Below, one piece after another: positions 37,260-48,900 of a DNA stretch of 64,000 nucleotides. The position numbers were made by a program, and so were the translations under genes. How positions within the stretch are numbered: the stretch's first letter is position 1; each line of letters starts with the position of its first letter. The stretch is from positions 26,922,197-26,986,196 of the forward strand of contig CM057149.1 of NCBI GenBank assembly GCA_029964075.1, read 5' to 3'. The notes beneath the pieces are model-generated. The model had not been told where the DNA came from. It ran no database searches and saw only the letters and a program-made list of their open reading frames with translations. Source of the DNA: Patiria pectinifera (taxonomy: Eukaryota; Echinodermata; Asteroidea; Valvatida; Asterinidae).

Positions 37260-38390
37260 ATCCTACATGAATAACTGTCTACTGAAATAAAGAAAACAGT
37301 TATGAGTTCAAAATATCTGCCAAATGGGACCTCCTTGTACTGGGCCCTGGAGATGTACCCTGGATCATTTCATTTTACTTACCAACTCTTTTTTTTACTT
37401 CCACATACCTTGAAATTATTAGTTTACTGAGCGTTGAATCGTTTCCTTCGTATTTTGAATCCCTGAGGTGGTAAGAGATCCTTATTTGAAATTCGGGCGT
37501 GAGGACAACACTGTAAAACATTTTCATTAAACGTTAAGTGCAGACGTACTTTATTCAGTAAATGCGCACAAGAATTGTCTTCAGATGTACACGTAGAGAA
37601 AACACTATAAGAGGTTAGCATGTCCACCAAGTGGGGCCTTCCTATTTACAGAGTTGCTGACTCGAGTCATGTGACTTGGACTCGAGTCGGACTCGAGTCA
37701 CTATTTTTGTGACTTGTGACTTGACTTGTAAATACCAGCTTTGACTTGTGACTTGACTTGGACTTGCAAACAATGACTTGTGACTTGACTTGTGACTGGA
37801 CCTAATGACTTGTGACTTGACTTGTGACTGGACCTCATGACTTGCGACTTGACTTGGACTTGAAAACAATGACTTGTGACTTGACTTGGACTTGCAAAAA
37901 ATGACTTGCTGCCACCTCTGCATATTTAACACGGCCTGAATAATAGTAACCCTGGATCATTTACAAGTGCATTTGACGGATAATGTTGTTTTGTAAGTCA
38001 TGAGGGAAAATATACGAAACAACCAGGATACCGAGCGCGGGATCGATTTCTTAGTTTTTGAAGCACTAGGATGCCAAACGGATCTGTATCAAAGATGTGG
38101 CGTGATCACCACATAACTAGACGAGTCTTTAGAAACCTCTCAATTATCCGAAAAAATAGTATATGGACAGAAAGGGAAAATGATCCAACATACATCCGTT
38201 CACGCATGTCTATTAATTACGGAAGAACTTACTGCATTTAAGGGGTCTGCTGGATCTGTATCCCGGATCCTTTATATCATCGAACAGTAAACAGTTCATT
38301 TTACTAATAACATTTCCTTCTCTTTTGTAAGTTAGGAGGGAAATGAATACGAAATTACCAGGATACCAAGTGAGCAAGGGCCCAAGTGAG
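37260..38390 (+). repeat. Promoter-like repeat array B, second part
   Basis: This part is near-identical in order to 61690-62626: TGGAGATGTACCCTGGATCAT, ACTTACCAACTC, GTGGCGTGATCACCAC (38097) and GGACAGAAAGGGAAAATGATCC. It is interrupted by insertions at 37649-37920 and 38391-38693, and the sequence continues after the latter to about 38930. Confidence 0.8.
37649..37920. mobile_element. hAT-like element made of degenerate GACTTG repeats
   Basis: It begins CAGAG, ends CTCTG and is flanked by CCTATTTA (37641-37648) and CATATTTA (37921-37928). The interior is a run of GACTTGTGACTTGACTTG variants. The related array at 62168 is empty, with CCTATTTA running straight into ACGCGGCCTG. Confidence 0.8.
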
Positions 38391-38693
38391 CAAGGGCGGA
38401 TCCGGGAACACAATTTTAATTTTTTTTTGGGTGGGCAAAACAATTGTAGTCCCCTAAAAAGTGGGTCAAAAAATACGGCGTGGGGTTTGGGGCCCGTTTA
38501 AGGGCCCCGAAATTCTTTTTGATTATAGATGCCTTGTGGTGCGATCTGAGGCAATTTCTGACCACTTTAACCATTTATTTTAAAGGAAAAGTTGGTGTAC
38601 GCACTGCCTGCCTTTATTGCGACGTCACTTAAAACAAAACAACAATTGGGTTCGTTTTTCTTTATAATGACCCCCCCCCCGGTTCCGCCCTTG
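38391..38693. mobile_element. hAT-like MITE (CAAGGGCGGATCC family)
   Basis: The ends CAAGGGCGGATCCGG / CCGGTTCCGCCCTTG are flanked by CAAGTGAG and GAAGTGAG (38383-38390, 38694-38701). It is at the same site as the copy at 62627-62828, so this insertion predates the duplication of the array. Confidence 0.88.
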
Positions 38694-38996
38694 GAAGTGA
38701 GCATGGGCTCGATGTCCGTGTTATTTTTGAAGCCCTGGAATGTCAAACAGATATTTATCGAAATTTGAGGCGTGATCATACCGAGAGAAGAAACGGGTTA
38801 AGATAACTAATGACTGCTATAAAATGTGTCCGTAGCACAACAGCTGCTTTCTAAGATGATATCGATTATTTACTTGCTTGTTTACATGAGTATCAGTACA
38901 TATATGTTTGAGCAACACCCTTAATAAGACTAACTAGGTCCAGACCCCACCCCCTTCAACACCACCACCACCACCATTGTTTACATGTAGGCCTAA

Positions 38997-39968
38997 GGGG
39001 CCATACACAATTTTCAGTGTTTTTAAATTTGGGGTGTTTTTTTTCCAAATTGTTTTGACCCACCCACCAACCCCTATTTTCGATTGAAAAAAAAATCATT
39101 TGTCATTAAAGATAAAAACAATTGCACATGTAGGCCTACATACACTTGCATACAAATATACTTGTACATGTACATGTGTGTCCATGCACAATGCATGTCC
39201 ATGCACATTGTGTGTCCAGTTCAGTGACGGCTAGATGAAGCTGCTCCCCCTGTTGCATTGGTGCCCTGAGAAATTGTGCTTCATCAGCTGATAGTTGGAT
39301 TAGGTATGTGTGTTGTTGTAAAGAAAAAAATGGGTGTGCATCGTCAGCAGTGAAGTTTTTAGAAAGAGTTCCGTCTTGCCACCACATCTTAAAATAAAAA
39401 CTACTCAACTACTTAAAATAATAACTACTCAAAAGATTTTTAAAAGGGGTGACATTTTATTTGGGGGGCTATGGAGATAATCTCTAACCACCCAAAGTAA
39501 ATGTCTCCCCTTAAAAACCTGTTTGGGAATTCGAAATTCATTTCTACAAAAGTATTTCGAGGCCATTGTACCAAAAGATAGTAAAACTGTGTAGTATTGG
39601 ACCTCGTTCCATCACGGGAACAAAAATGTGTGTCGGATCTGCCGGTATTTCGCGAGGATCTGCCGGTATTTCGGATACATCCATGATGGCGGCCACTTTT
39701 ATCGTCATGGGAATGCCGCATTTATATTTGTTCATTATGCGCTATATGCATGCAGCGCTAGTGGGCGCTACTTAATGTACAAAGGTCATTGTCTGTCAAT
39801 GGGGACGAAGTTGGAAAAAGTACAGGCAAAATCTAGTTCTGTTTTTTATTTTATTTTTTCTTAATGAACAGTGAATTCTGATTTTTAATTATGTACCTTG
39901 ACCCACCCACCCGCAAGTTTGAAAAAAAAAATCCAAATTTAAAAACATTGAACATTTTGAATGGCCCC
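38997..39968. mobile_element. 972-bp element with long inverted ends (GGGGCCAT..ATGGCCCC)
   Basis: The first and last 55-60 bp are inverted copies (GGGGCCAT, then a shared TGTTTTTAAATTTGG and a T/A run). The flanks CTAA and TTTA could be a worn TTAA target. The interior has direct GATCTGCCGGTATTTCG units near 39640-39680 and no recognisable protein. The corresponding array C diverges at the same place. Confidence 0.6.
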
Positions 39969-41560
39969 TTTAAGTACACGAACTGTCTGCTGAAATCATA
40001 AAGTTCAGAGGTTAACATCTCTACCAAGTAGAGACTTCCTGTATTACGGCCTTGGTATTTACCCTGCATGGATCCTTGATGTCAACGACCATTAATAAGT
40101 GCATTTATTATCGATAACATCTTTATTTTACTTCCTCCTCTTTAGTGGGAAAAAAACGAAACTACCAGGATACAAATTTGGCGCAGTTTCGATGGTGTCC
40201 TTGTTATTTTTCGAAGCCATGGGATGTCATGGTTAAGCAGACATTTATGGAAATGTCTGGCATGATCACATCGAAAGAATAAAAAGGGCCAGAGAATTAG
40301 TGACTGCAAATGTTTGGTTGTGCCACAACACATGCTATATGAAGTCAACTCGTTCTTCGCATTCAATGATGGACTTAGGCCTACATACAGGAGTTTTTAC
40401 AAGAGTACAAACATGCTCGTACAACACATCAAACAGATTGTTCAAGACCCCCCCCCCCTTGTTTTTTTCTCTAAGCTACTGGTCCTAGCTCCCACCGTCC
40501 TCCCATGGCGACATCCCCCAATACATCCACATGGCTTTATATTTAAGATATCGTGATCCTCATTATGATATTACCAAAGAGAAATACAGTTTAGATATTG
40601 GTCCATTAAATACTAGGAGGATGGCAGCATGAAACGTGTATAATTATACACGTGTACGTGATTACATACAGGATTTAACAGCGCCCCTAGAGAAGTTGGT
40701 AAGACTCCCCTCCACATGTATGCTGTTTAATTTTCCAAGCTGCTGGTCACCGTCTACCTCTACCCTACCATCCCTCTCCACTTTGTTGACGAGAAATTTC
40801 TGCTGATGGGTATAGCTAATTGAGTACTGAAATTACTAAGTTTATAAGTACCTTAAATGATAACCTTATTTACTTGTTCACTTGTAAACTAAAATTGTAA
40901 TTGTACTTAATCGTGTTGGCAGATAAAGAGAACACATTTCAAGTGGTTAAATATCTACCAAGCAGGTAGTTTCTGTATTATAAGGAGCCGGAAAACTGAA
41001 ATTAATAAGTTTATAAGTACCTTAATGATAACCTTATTTATTGTTCACTTGTAAACTAAAATTGTAATTGTACTTAATCATGTTGGCAGATAAAGAGAAC
41101 ACATTTCAAGTGGTTAAATATCTTCCAAGCAGGTAGTTTCTGTTTATAAGGAGCTGGAATATTTACCCTGAATCATTAACAAGTGCATGTGACTGATAAC
41201 ATCTTGTTTGTACTTCCTCCTCTTCTTTTGTAAGTCATAAGGGAAAACAAACGAAACTACCAGGGTACTGAGTACGGGATCGATCTCATTATTCGTTTTG
41301 AAGAGCTGGAGTGTCAAATCGAAACATGTGGCTTGATCACCACTTAGCTAGAGATGTCTCTGCAAAAAGATGAATAGATAGAGACAATGCTCCAAAAGGC
41401 ATATCCGTTCACACAGCTGCTATGGTGACATCGTGTAAAGTGTGGCCACTGTGATTTTGACCACTAAAGTCCCTTTAAAGGCATTAAGAACCATTGCTTT
41501 TCATCAGTTTTTTGTTCGTTGCCACTAGAGGCTGAAAATAAAAGGTCACACGGCGAGCTT
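39969..41560 (+). repeat. Promoter-like repeat array B, third part
   Basis: Units again contain GAGGTTAACATCTCTACCAAGTAGAGAC, CTGGCATGATCAC (about 40258), GTTGGCAGATAAAGAGAACACATTTCAAGTGG twice (40915, 41081) and GTGGCTTGATCACCAC (41328). The 110-bp segment ending in the second copy is a local tandem duplication. Confidence 0.75.
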
Positions 41561-42740
41561 CAGGAACTCTCGCGCTGCCCGCTTACGGGCATTTTACACT
41601 TGCTAAATGTTTTGTCATAATGATTTCTAACCGTAATCACCCCAAGAAACATTCATGTTGGATGTTTTTCTTGTATTCTTCAAGAAAAAAATGATGATCT
41701 CACTCGGAGATGGGTAAAATCGAATTGCACTTGACTGAAAACGAAAACGTATAACGACGCGAAATTTACCTACCTACAAGCCAATGGGTTCTAGAGTTAA
41801 ACGGGCTGGTTTAAATGCAATCTTCATCAGCTGTCAATGCAGATTATTTTCCGTCATTGCTAGTCCTTCAAGTTTCTTCGAGAAATAAATAATATCCTAT
41901 GAAGTGTACTCAAAAAAATCCTAAAAGACATCTTCGTCTATTAAATTGTAAGTTTTTAACCATTGACCGAATCACCCGAATTTCTTAATTTCTTTTAACA
42001 ATCGACAGCAAGCCAGACGGAATAATTTCACTGTGGATTTAGTACCATAACGAGCTTCGATCCAAGTACGTTTTCGATAATATTTTATTTGGAAGGTTAC
42101 TTTTTTGGACAAATGCAAATGACTGTATCTGCCTTTAAGAGCATTGCGATTCTATTGAATGTACCATTCAAAATAAAAACACTGTAAACCATTTTCTACT
42201 TTCTGAAAACAAGAACACAATTCACGCTGGCAATTGCATATAATAAGTTCCACTTTAGGATTTAAAGACCCCCCTCCCCTGTGAGATCACGGATCGGGCC
42301 TGAACAAGATATGAGCGTGTACACGCAGTTTTGCGACGAACAAAATGTCCAAAACGTTTGTATATAACAGGGCCAAATTTTGACGATTAACTTTCGAAGT
42401 GGAATTTATCCCACTGAAAAATTTAATTCATTCAAAGTAATCAACGCAATTAATCATTATATTTGGAGGAAATTAGAAATGGCGTTAAAGGGATCATTTT
42501 GGGCAGAAATTATCCATTACACTCATTTTGCGTGACGGTCGGTCGGCAAATTTCACAAAGGCACCCCCCCCCCCCCACTCAAAATGGTCTAGCGACGCCC
42601 GTGCGTCTGGCACGTGATGGTGAATGGACCAGTAAGAGTTCGGCTCTCGTTCATGAATATGTAAGAAGTATAGTAATTCTCCCTGTATTGTAATGATACT
42701 ACAACGACGACTAGTACCATCCCTTGAAATTCGACTGAGC
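41561..42740. other. AT-rich spacer in array B
   Basis: No gene is recognised. A poly-C run lies at 42565-42577 and a worn TATTGTAATGATACTACAA piece at about 42687. Confidence 0.5.
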
Positions 42741-42800
42741 GTTGGCTCGTTAGTATTTTGAAGCCCTTGAACGTCAAAACAGATCTTTATCTCAAAAGTT

Positions 42801-42964
42801 GTGGCGTGATCACCGCCCTTACAATTCCTTAAGTAATTAACTTCCACAAAAAAATGGCAAGCTATAAAACCCAGTTACGCCTCCAGCTCCGAAGCAGATC
42901 TGATGTGAGAGTGCCGCCTTGCAGTTGGTTAACCGCGTCTACCAAGCTCACGTACGTTGCAACG
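42801..42964 (+). promoter_or_regulatory. Core promoter and 5' leader of gene B
   Basis: The motif GTGGCGTGATCACCGC (42801) is followed by TATAAAAC (42863-42870) and a leader ending AACG before the ATG at 42965. Layout and much of the sequence match gene A (19115-19269). Confidence 0.65.
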
Positions 42965-45900
42965 ATGTCACCCGCTACCATTCTGACACTGTGCCTGATC
43001 ATTGCGCTTGCTCGTAAGTTAAAATGATTTTCTTTCAATATCTTTCGTATATATTCCACCACCTCCAATAAATGTACCTATTTGTTGTACTAGCTCTCAA
43101 GAGCAACTTTTCTCTCTCTGTCTACATTCCAAGGAGTTAAGCTAGGAACTAGACGTTTCTACAGTCAAAAATTCGAGTAAAAATTTGAATGAAAAACTCG
43201 AATGAATTAATTTTACTCCAGATCGTTTTTCCTAGTTCACTGTAGGATGGAGTGAATTTTCACACTTAAGAGGAACTATCCACACCTGTTTGTCTTGAAT
43301 GATCCATCTGGGAAATTTCATCCAATGTGACACTTAATTGTCTGGAGATGTATTTCTTGTAAATGTTGGTTTTTCCGCTAAGTTTTTCGCAACTTGTTCA
43401 TTCAATCAGACAGATTGTTTGTCCCATTTCAAGAGGTTTGGGGAGCCGGGTACGATTGCGGTTTCTAATTCGCAGTGTAGAGCATTATTTGGTCCATTAT
43501 TTTGATTTTGGTTATTTTGAATGGTCCGAATTTGTCGTGTAAGCAAATCCAATTTCACTTTCGATTTCGCACTGAGTAAGCGAATTTCATTTTCAATGAA
43601 AGTGCATTGGAAGTGGGTGAGAATTTAATTTGCCATTAGCAAATCGCTAAAGGTCAATCTATTTGCGATAAAAACAATCATTTTCATTTAAAGAAAGGTA
43701 TGTGATTCTCATAATCTTTTTATTGTTTTCCCCTTTACTTTCACAACTTGTCCATTATATCGGAGATAACGTTTATTCCGTTTTTGTGAGGTTTCAGAGA
43801 GTCGGGTACGAATACAGTTTTTAAATTGCAATTGGAGCATTCAATTTAGATTTAGTGTGTTCAAATAAGCGTGGGGTCAAACGTTGCTGCGATAGAAATT
43901 CTCTTTCCTTTGTTGGTGTTCTATTTCACACCGAGTCGGCGAATTTGATAGAAAAAGTATTCTTCTTCAACGAAGGCGCAACGGAATTAAGAGTCAATCG
44001 TATTAGCCATAAGAAAATATGTTCCATTTATAAAAATTTGTACGATTTTTTTTTATTATTTATGTCACTTTTCCACAAAGTGATCACATCAATTATACAA
44101 ACCGGGCACTTAGGCCAAAAAAAGTCTCTGGTTTCTGGTATGGAGCTTGCCCAAAAAGTGGTGCGGCGACGCGGCTTTTTTTTTACCGTTTTTTTTTTCC
44201 TTCAAATGTCGGCTGATGACTGCAAATGGTGCCCGACTAAACTTAATGCAAATATACGGGAGTCCAGATAGGCCACATAAAGCTAATTCTCGATCGTGAC
44301 CCCATCTAAAAACACGTTAAAATTGTGCAGCAGCATTGAAAAAAAAACTTTTTCATTTTGCCGACGCGCATGGCTACGGCGACGCGCGCGCATACCAGAT
44401 CTAAAACGGAGACTTTTTGTGGCCTTAGATCTGCACAGAAAATAATCTGTCCTTTTTTACGCGGTGTTTCATCTGCAAGTGTTCAACCTTTATTTTCTTA
44501 GGCACTTTACATTTTTAAGTATATACTATGCATGTTTGTAATATTTCATTTCATGCACACATTCGTATTATTCCTTGAAATACCTCTACATTCCTTTTCA
44601 AAACTTGTTGGCAATGCAAAGTGCCTAAAGTCATGTGTTATTTTTGCGAAATTGAAATCCTAAGATCAAGAAATCACATGCACAAGCTACGTAACGTGCT
44701 GCCTACTTTTTTACGCGAAAAAAATTGGAATTTTCTCTTAATTTAATCAGGTGTGAAAGCGATTGCCCGTTTAATGCAAATATGAATGAACAATCTGTCC
44801 GATTGAATTAACAAGTTAGGAAAATTGGACGGTAAAAAATTCATTTTACTTTCGCTTAAAAATGTAAACCCCCGTCTGCTATTATCAAATTTTACTTCGA
44901 AAAGTAGATTTCTTTTTTGAACTGCTATTTTCTAGCAATTAACAAGTTATTCACTTTTCAATTAGACAATAAACTAAGAACATCCAATGACGTGTAGATA
45001 TTGGTCTATTTCTTCACAAATTTCGAAGTATTGGCTGCCAGACAATAATTCGCCTTTCGCAGGGCGGGTTATTTGTGCACAAAGTTAAGCCCTTTTCAGA
45101 AGGATGCAGACGCCAAAAATTGGAATAAAGTAGGATAAACCAAACATTCAAATGTAAAATTCATTAGGAGTATAAAAACCATTTCTTGAAGAGCATGGTG
45201 TATGCATCTTAAATTGGGGCTATTCACAATGCAGTGCGCCACCAAGAGTTTGCCACGGAGAGTTCGTTTTTCAAGTTTATGGTCGACAAAACATGGCCCT
45301 TTTGAACGAGTGTCAGTAGAAAACTTGAGCTTATTTATTATAGATTGGGGCAAAGCGTTCTGCCGCCTTACAAAAAACTCTATATTGATAAAACGAAAAG
45401 AAAAGTGCAAAAAGATACTCGAATCATACGCTTACGAACTTTCTGGCCGGAAAAACTAACAATTTCAAATGTCCCGCGCTGCGACTTTGTCGACCATCTC
45501 CCACAATGCACCGGTAAAAATGAACTCTCCGTGGCAAACTCTTGGTGGCGCACAGCATTGTGAATCGCCCGAATTGAATCAGGTGTGAAAACGCTTGCCA
45601 TTATATTATGCGAATTTGAAAGAGAGTTTTGCATAACGGAATTAGCATGGTGTGTGAAATTGCATATAAAACCTATAATGTAGTTCGGTTCTTAAGAATT
45701 ATCAGTCGACAAGGCCTTTGTCAACAAAGCCTTAATTTGTCGACCATTACCAAAAGCTATCAATTGTTTTTTACAAAAGGGTAGCTCGAATGTTAGGCGA
45801 GGTACCGGTAATAGTAAAAGTATAAACATTGTTTGGGTTAAACCTTTTGTATATAGAATGCGTGTGTACCAATAGAGTGGGGACCATCTTAAGTAATTTT

Positions 45901-48900
45901 AATTTAATGAGATAGAGCATATCGACCTTCATTGCCTTATAACTCTGTTCCCTTCTAAAATTGGACCACAGACCAAACAAAATTTCGTGAACAGAACCAT
46001 GTCACTTTTGCTCGGCACCCGAAGAGAACAAAAAGGTGGAACACGCCGTGGGCTTGAGCTGCTTATATTGGTTGGTGGGTTGGGTGGGTGGACAGTTTAC
46101 TCGGCCATATATTGTATTCATGTAACTCCAGTAAGACCCGTTTTGAAAACTCTGATGCGCATGTGTCTTATTTGCATATTTTTGGATATTAGATCACGCC
46201 CCATTCGGGTGCACGGACGGTGCCGTATGTACGTCCGTCTGCACACGTTACCCGGCGGCCGTGGGTTGTACCGTACCACTTGGTACTTGTCCTATTTTGC
46301 CCTGTGACGATTTTGTTGAAGAGGACGGACATAACATCTTTATTTGTTTCAAATTGTGTAGACCACCGTCGCTTAATAGACAACAGAAATCGCCGCGCCT
46401 ACTCATGGTTCTACGTTATGAATTATTTACTGATTTCATTTATTTAGAAAATCAATTTCCATTTTATTGATATACAAAATAATTTAAAGTTTGAAATGTG
46501 AAGCATCTCTCCCACTTTCCATTCGTACATACATTTTGAAGTATCCAACCTGTTCCCTGATCCTGGCTTTTTTTTGTCTTTTAAGTATTTTGGAATATAG
46601 AATCAGGCCGGGGTTAATAAGTGTTTCGTAGACCCCCGAATTTTTCGTAGGCCCTAAGCACATTGGCCTATATAGTCGTGTTCCCTAACGTGGCGCACTT
46701 CGAAGCTTACCCAACTTTCCTCGAGTAGTGTTGCCAAACCTATTTGTTGACAAACCTCAAATTTTATGCAGTAACATACTGGTACTTTTACCTTATTAAT
46801 GCGTGCTATTTAACCTCTGTGAACAATTTTGGTTTCATAAAATTTAATCCGAAATTCAAAAACGGTGGCGTCCGGAAATTGGGCACAAATTCGCGGAGTG
46901 TTCCCTAACGTGGCGCACTTAAAGAAATCTTGGAAAATTCCAAATTAACATTTAAGAATTGCTGTTAACTTGATAAATTCTGATAAATCATTATTATCTC
47001 TACTTACATACACAGCCAGATGTTTGTCAGAAAAATATTTTCTTATTTTTTTCGGGGCATTTTTAAAGTGTTCGCTTTGCACTTGAAAATAAAATCGGAA
47101 AATCACGCCAAAATAAGTTTTTCTTCTAATTTAGTAACGGGTAAATAAACTCGCGATTTATGAACGGGAGCATGGGCGTCGCCAGGATTTTTTCTAGAGG
47201 GGGGCAAAAAAAAAATTTGCCAAAAAATGCTTGTATTTCTCAACACATTCTCGATTTATCAGTTTAGAGGGGGGGGCAGGGACATTTTGCCCCCCCCCCA
47301 ACTCATTAAATTTACACCACTTTGTCTTCGCGCCTCTTTTTCTTTTCTTTTCTTTTCTTTTTTTTGCTTTTCCAGGGGGGGGGCAAGTGCCCCCCCTTGC
47401 CCCCCCCCCCTCGCGACGCCCATGAACGGGAGTGTTTAGAACTTGATGAAATGTCACTTTCTGTGAAATTTCAATTAAAACTTTTGCTCTAGCTAGGCGC
47501 TACAGGCGAAAAATCAAAGTGAGCCACGTTGGGGGCCGCGCCACGTTAGGTACCCTAACGTGGCGCGGCCCCCAACGTGGCTCACTTTGATTTTGATCAA
47601 CAATACTGTGCATATTGGATAATCCGGGCCTGTAAATGGCAACCGTGTAGGTTTTTTTTATCAAATTAGAGTCAAAACGTTTTTTATTGCTCAAAAATCA
47701 CCTTAACAATTAAAATCAGACTTTTTCAATTCTAATGACACCCGTTTTGCAATTTTGAACAGTTTCTTGGGGTAGAAATCACGATTTTCCTGCGCGGTTT
47801 GTGCCTTGCGATTCAGCACGCCGTGCGTGCTCACTGTACAATGTACATCACGCGGTGATCGCCATCTTTATTTTAAGGTTGCGTGTTGTCGCCGCGCTGT
47901 CATCGTCATTTTACCCCCAAATTTCCCCCGAAAAATCAAAACCCTGCCCTCTATCTATGACATATCTGTTTATTAAGAATGTCGCCAACTAGCTGTTGAC
48001 ATTCTCAAGTGGATTGCGTTCCCTCATTGGAACCGGGCCCTACACTACACGATAGCCCTGTAAATAAAGTGTGGGTCGCTGTCAGAGTTCCGTTCGTTCA
48101 TTGAACTTGCGGTGTCTTTTTGATGTTCTTGTTTTCTATCTTTTTGGCATGAATATCATGAATGAAACAAATATTCAATGTCTTACCGGAAATTGAGTAC
48201 CAATGTGAATTCAGGAGAATATGAAACATGACTATTGTTTTTATTCTGTTCGCTTCTTATAAGGAGTGCATTCAGCTCATCCTCTGGAAGAAGAAGCAGT
48301 TGTCCCAAGGCCTCTTATTTCAGGTAAATACATGACACTCGAAACCCATCAATGATCATCTGCCTCAAGACATGAGCGGATCAGCAACTGGAAACGAAGT
48401 TATAATTTAAACATATATATTATGGTTTATTTATTTGAATTTATAGCAGCCCACAGGAAGAAAATATTTAAATTTACAACAGGTATTGTAATTAAAAAGT
48501 GCTAAACATACAATCAGTACATCTTTAAATTGTAAATTAAAAGCAAATCATGAAGTAATTCTGGATCCACCGTGCTAGCCTCCCCCCCCCCCCAATATTG
48601 GTTCTAGAACCGCGCCTGTGTTAATATCTCAATAAATATGCCCTATATCGAGATATTAATCAATTGAACAAAGATTTGTATAACTGTTTTCCAGGATTCC
48701 AATGTACATCTGGCCCATTGGGTATGGCCAGTGGTGAGATCCCGGATAGCGGGATCACCGCTGCATCCAGCCACAGCTCTTTTGTCCCAAGCAAGGCTCG
48801 TCCAAATTCCGGTGAGTCTGATTTCAAAGCCACGCTGGACTGTAGAGGGCGCCGTGCGAGTTTCCAAAAGGAAAAAGTTTCTGTCAGTGCCGCGTGCACA

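Larger units (their letters stand above)
46590..48125. mobile_element. About 1.5-kb insertion in gene B, absent from gene A
   Basis: Gene A runs from CTTTTATGTAGTTTTG straight to TTGTTC (about 24310-24325), while gene B has 1.5 kb between the matching points. The insert holds repeated TTCCCTAACGTGGCGCACTT (46682, 46901), a MITE (47171-47424) and a large palindrome (47510-47594). Its right end (AATAAAGTGTGGGTCGC..) is reminiscent of an LTR end, but no partner or coding region is visible. The type is unresolved. Confidence 0.55.
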
